Shown here in pieces: positions 5,013 through 6,566 of a DNA stretch of 6,566 nucleotides. The stretch covers positions 1 to 6,566 of the forward strand of contig CAJUPF010000117.1 of the NCBI GenBank assembly GCA_910588565.1, in the 5' to 3' direction. Under the pieces are notes generated by a model, which saw nothing but the letters and a program-made list of their open reading frames with translations, searched no databases and was not told the origin of the DNA. How positions within the stretch are numbered: the stretch's first letter is position 1; every line of letters starts with the position of its first letter. The translations under genes and the position numbers were made by a program. This DNA comes from an uncultured Lachnospiraceae bacterium. GTDB taxonomy: Bacteria > Bacillota > Clostridia > Lachnospirales > Lachnospiraceae.

Positions 5013-6566
5013 ACTCCATGTACCTCCTTTGTCTTTTTTATCATAAATCTGTCTAAAACATATGCCAAAGCGGGCAGGAGGAAAATAACTAATATTACAG
5101 CACATAATGCCCCATATGCAATTACAGAACAAGTCTGTGCAATAATCTCCTGGGTCATGATAAATCCTACTGTCAGGCAGCAGCTGATCAATATCAGTGA
5201 AGATGTCATGATTGTTTTTATGGAATAATTCATGGCGGAAACCACTGCTTCCCTTTTGTCCTTTTCCTGCCGCATCTCTCTGTAGTTGCTCATGAAAAGA
5301 ATACCGTAATCAATCGTAGAACCCATCAAAATACACTGAACAAGGATCAACGCAATGTAATTAACAGAAATGCCCATCATCGCCACGATTGCAGTCACAA
5401 TATATACAGCGGCCTGTATAACTGCCACAAGCGTTGCTGAGCAGACAAGAGAACGGAAAGTCACTACCACCACAGCCAGGATTGCCGCAACCGTAAGCAG
5501 CGTTACAAAGTTCAATTCGTCTGAAAATCCTAAGTCCATTTCATATCCCATTGTAGAATCACCTACGATCCATGTTTCATCCAAAAAAATATTCTCGGCC
5601 TTTTCTTTCATTTTCCCTATAAATGAAAAAGTTTTATCTCCTTCTATTGGCAGTGCAAGGGATACCATCATACGGTTGTATTCCTCTCCAAGCATTAATT
5701 CCTTGTTATCCGCAATTTCTTTCTGCCCATCTTCCAGTTCTTTCCTCATATCATCTGTAATGGCATCTGCATAGGTTTCATTTGTAAGCACTTCCTTTAT
5801 AATAAAATCAACAAATTCCTCCAGTTCCATCTTGTCATTTTCCACATCAAGCATCGTCATTCTGCGGATTTTAAGCATTTCTTCTACATCTGACTGATCC
5901 TCTTCCATAACATCTGCCAGTTCTTCCGCCGTCATGGGTTTCTCGTAGATTTCTTTACTTTCCTCCAATTCTGTTTTACCGTCATTCAATTCTTTCCTGC
6001 CGTCTGCCAGTTCCTGCTTCCCTTCTTCTAATTCCTGTTTTGCTTTCGCTATCTGGCTGTACCCATTGTTCAGCTGTCCCCTGCCGTCTGCCAGTTCCTG
6101 CTTCCCGCTTTCCAGTTTTGCCCTGCCATCTGCCAGTTCCTGTTTCTTTGCCACAAGCTCTGCTTTCCCAGCTTCCAACTGTTTTCTGCCTTCTTTTAAT
6201 TCTGCTTTCTTTGCCGCAAGTTCTGCTTTCCCGGCTTCTAACTGTTTCCTTCCATTAGCAAGCTCTTCCTTCTTTGCCGTAAGCTCCGCTTTCCCGGCTT
6301 CTAACTGCTGTCTTGCCTCTGCAAGCGCCTGTTCCTGCTGGACAAGCTGGGCATTAATTGTTTCTTCGTCCAAGCCAGACTCCAACATTTGTTTCCTGGC
6401 CGCTGCAAGCTGTTCCTCTCCGGCTGATATTTGTTCCTCATTTTCGGCTAGTTCGGCTTCTGCTGCCGCAAGCTGTTTTTCTCCATCGGATATTTGTTTC
6501 TCATTCCCGGCTAGTTCGGTTTCTGCTGCCGCAAGCTGTTCCTCTCCGGCTGATATTTGTTTCTCG
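5009..6566 (-). CDS. MMPL/RND-family transporter with a long built-in Leu/Gly coiled coil (5' end outside window)
   Basis: The frame is open through the right edge, so the Met codon at 6388 is internal and the true start lies outside. About 519 residues are visible. Counting from that Met, the chain has tandem coiled-coil repeats up to about residue 150, an acidic extracytoplasmic domain (151-290, including TWIVGDSTMGYEMD), then five membrane segments (about 293-312, 317-338, 342-365, 395-411, 421-446) and a short basic tail. STIDYGILFMSNYR at 358-370 carries the MMPL Asp-Tyr pair and aligns with TVDYAILMTDRY in the other transporter. The coil therefore sits in the loop after the first membrane segment of a half-repeat. 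Whether this is the second half of a full 12-segment protein or a half-size one cannot be decided here. The stop overlaps the kinase-like ATG (ATGA). It is a distant paralogue of the 699-residue transporter, probably an envelope exporter of unknown cargo. Confidence 0.92.
   Translation of the reverse strand, partial: EKQISAGEEQLAAAETELAGNEKQISDGEKQLAAAEAELAENEEQISAGEEQLAAARKQMLESGLDEETINAQLVQQEQALAEARQQLEAGKAELTAKKEELANGRKQLEAGKAELAAKKAELKEGRKQLEAGKAELVAKKQELADGRAKLESGKQELADGRGQLNNGYSQIAKAKQELEEGKQELADGRKELNDGKTELEESKEIYEKPMTAEELADVMEEDQSDVEEMLKIRRMTMLDVENDKMELEEFVDFIIKEVLTNETYADAITDDMRKELEDGQKEIADNKELMLGEEYNRMMVSLALPIEGDKTFSFIGKMKEKAENIFLDETWIVGDSTMGYEMDLGFSDELNFVTLLTVAAILAVVVVTFRSLVCSATLVAVIQAAVYIVTAIVAMMGISVNYIALILVQCILMGSTIDYGILFMSNYREMRQEKDKREAVVSAMNYSIKTIMTSSLILISCCLTVGFIMTQEIIAQTCSVIAYGALCAVILVIFLLPALAYVLDRFMIKKTKEVHGV
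5023..5027 (-). promoter_or_regulatory. Ribosome-binding site fixing the kinase-like gene start
   Basis: GGAGG (5027-5023) lies inside the last codons of the transporter gene, 10 nt before ATG at 5012. It supports the 200-residue product over the longer open frame that extends to 5132. Confidence 0.8.
5960..6124 (-). repeat. Short Leu/Gly heptad array within the right-hand transporter
   Basis: Residues 89-143 (counted from the Met at 6388) are heptads of the form X-X-X-Leu-X-X-Gly, such as RAKLESG, KQELADG, RGQLNNG, KQELADG and RKELNDG. They continue the longer repeat upstream and lead into the folded extracytoplasmic domain. They are predicted to form a straight coiled coil outside the membrane. 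Confidence 0.85.
6125..6313 (-). repeat. Three tandem 63-bp (21-residue) coding repeats
   Basis: Residues 26-46, 47-67 and 68-88 (from the Met at 6388) share the pattern R-x-QLEAGKAEL-x-AKK-x-EL-x-x-G, that is, three heptads per unit. The nucleotide units at 6251-6313, 6188-6250 and 6125-6187 are also visibly alike, especially across the GKAEL part, indicating duplication at the DNA level. Confidence 0.9.
6377..6565 (-). repeat. Second type of 63-bp coding repeat, continuing past the right edge
   Basis: Units 6503-6565, 6440-6502 and a degenerate 6377-6439 encode E-x-QIS-x-GE-x-QLAAA-x-x-EL-x-x-N-like blocks. The first two units are identical at 55 of 63 bases by my count, so the duplication is recent. 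The period (21 residues) equals that of the neighbouring but different repeat at 6125-6313. The array is cut by the window end. Confidence 0.88.

Noticed and set aside
5013..5132. Longer 240-residue version of the kinase-like protein
   Set aside because: The added 40 residues overlap the membrane-coding end of the transporter; the family begins at MRKIICIGRQFGSGG, which has its own ribosome-binding site.
5370..5774. Plus-strand open frames antisense to the transporters (here and at 1945-2313, 2398-2670, 739-1116)
   Set aside because: They are shadows of the minus-strand transporter codons with biased, low-complexity composition and no start signals.
5960..6566. CRISPR-like regular repetition
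   Set aside because: The repeats are contiguous, multiples of three, and maintain an open coiled-coil reading frame; there are no unique spacers.

Overview
The window looks like a stretch of a low-GC Gram-positive chromosome, most likely class Clostridia (Lachnospiraceae-like). The reasons are strong GGAGG ribosome-binding sites before every gene whose start is visible, AT-rich spacers, a TTG start, and the protein types present. I infer the taxon from style and family content; no ribosomal marker is present.

Layout, left to right. (1) Three genes on the minus strand form a tight operon transcribed from about 3340 towards 1: a 105-residue uncharacterised protein, a 699-residue MMPL/RND-type exporter, and a secreted protein ending in X-X-X-Leu-X-X-Gly heptads that runs off the left edge. 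(2) A 225-bp divergent control region (3341-3565) carries a good promoter for tetR and two palindromes that could be operators. (3) A TetR/AcrR regulator on the plus strand (3566-4147) starts at TTG. (4) A 262-bp convergent spacer (4148-4409) is filled by a 158-bp gapless imperfect palindrome (4148-4305) and a second inverted repeat with 13-bp arms (4340-4392). (5) A second minus-strand operon enters from the right edge: the C-terminal part of another MMPL/RND protein with a very long repeat-built coiled coil, followed with a 4-bp overlap by a cytidylate kinase-like protein.

How it fits together. TetR most likely represses the divergent operon. The two transport systems carry the same kind of Leu/Gly heptad coiled coil in different arrangements. 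In the right-hand system it is built into the extracytoplasmic loop of the transporter. In the left-hand system the transporter has no coil, and a separate secreted protein encoded just downstream carries it. This suggests equivalent 'in cis' and 'in trans' designs for an envelope export machine.

The most unusual non-coding feature is the 158-bp palindrome. On the plus strand its imperfections are almost all G-T wobbles and G-A pairs, including three symmetric tandem GA/GA steps. On the minus strand they would be unfavourable A-C and C-T mismatches. This points to a structured plus-strand RNA (or single-stranded DNA) rather than a decaying palindrome, possibly a dispersed repeat family.
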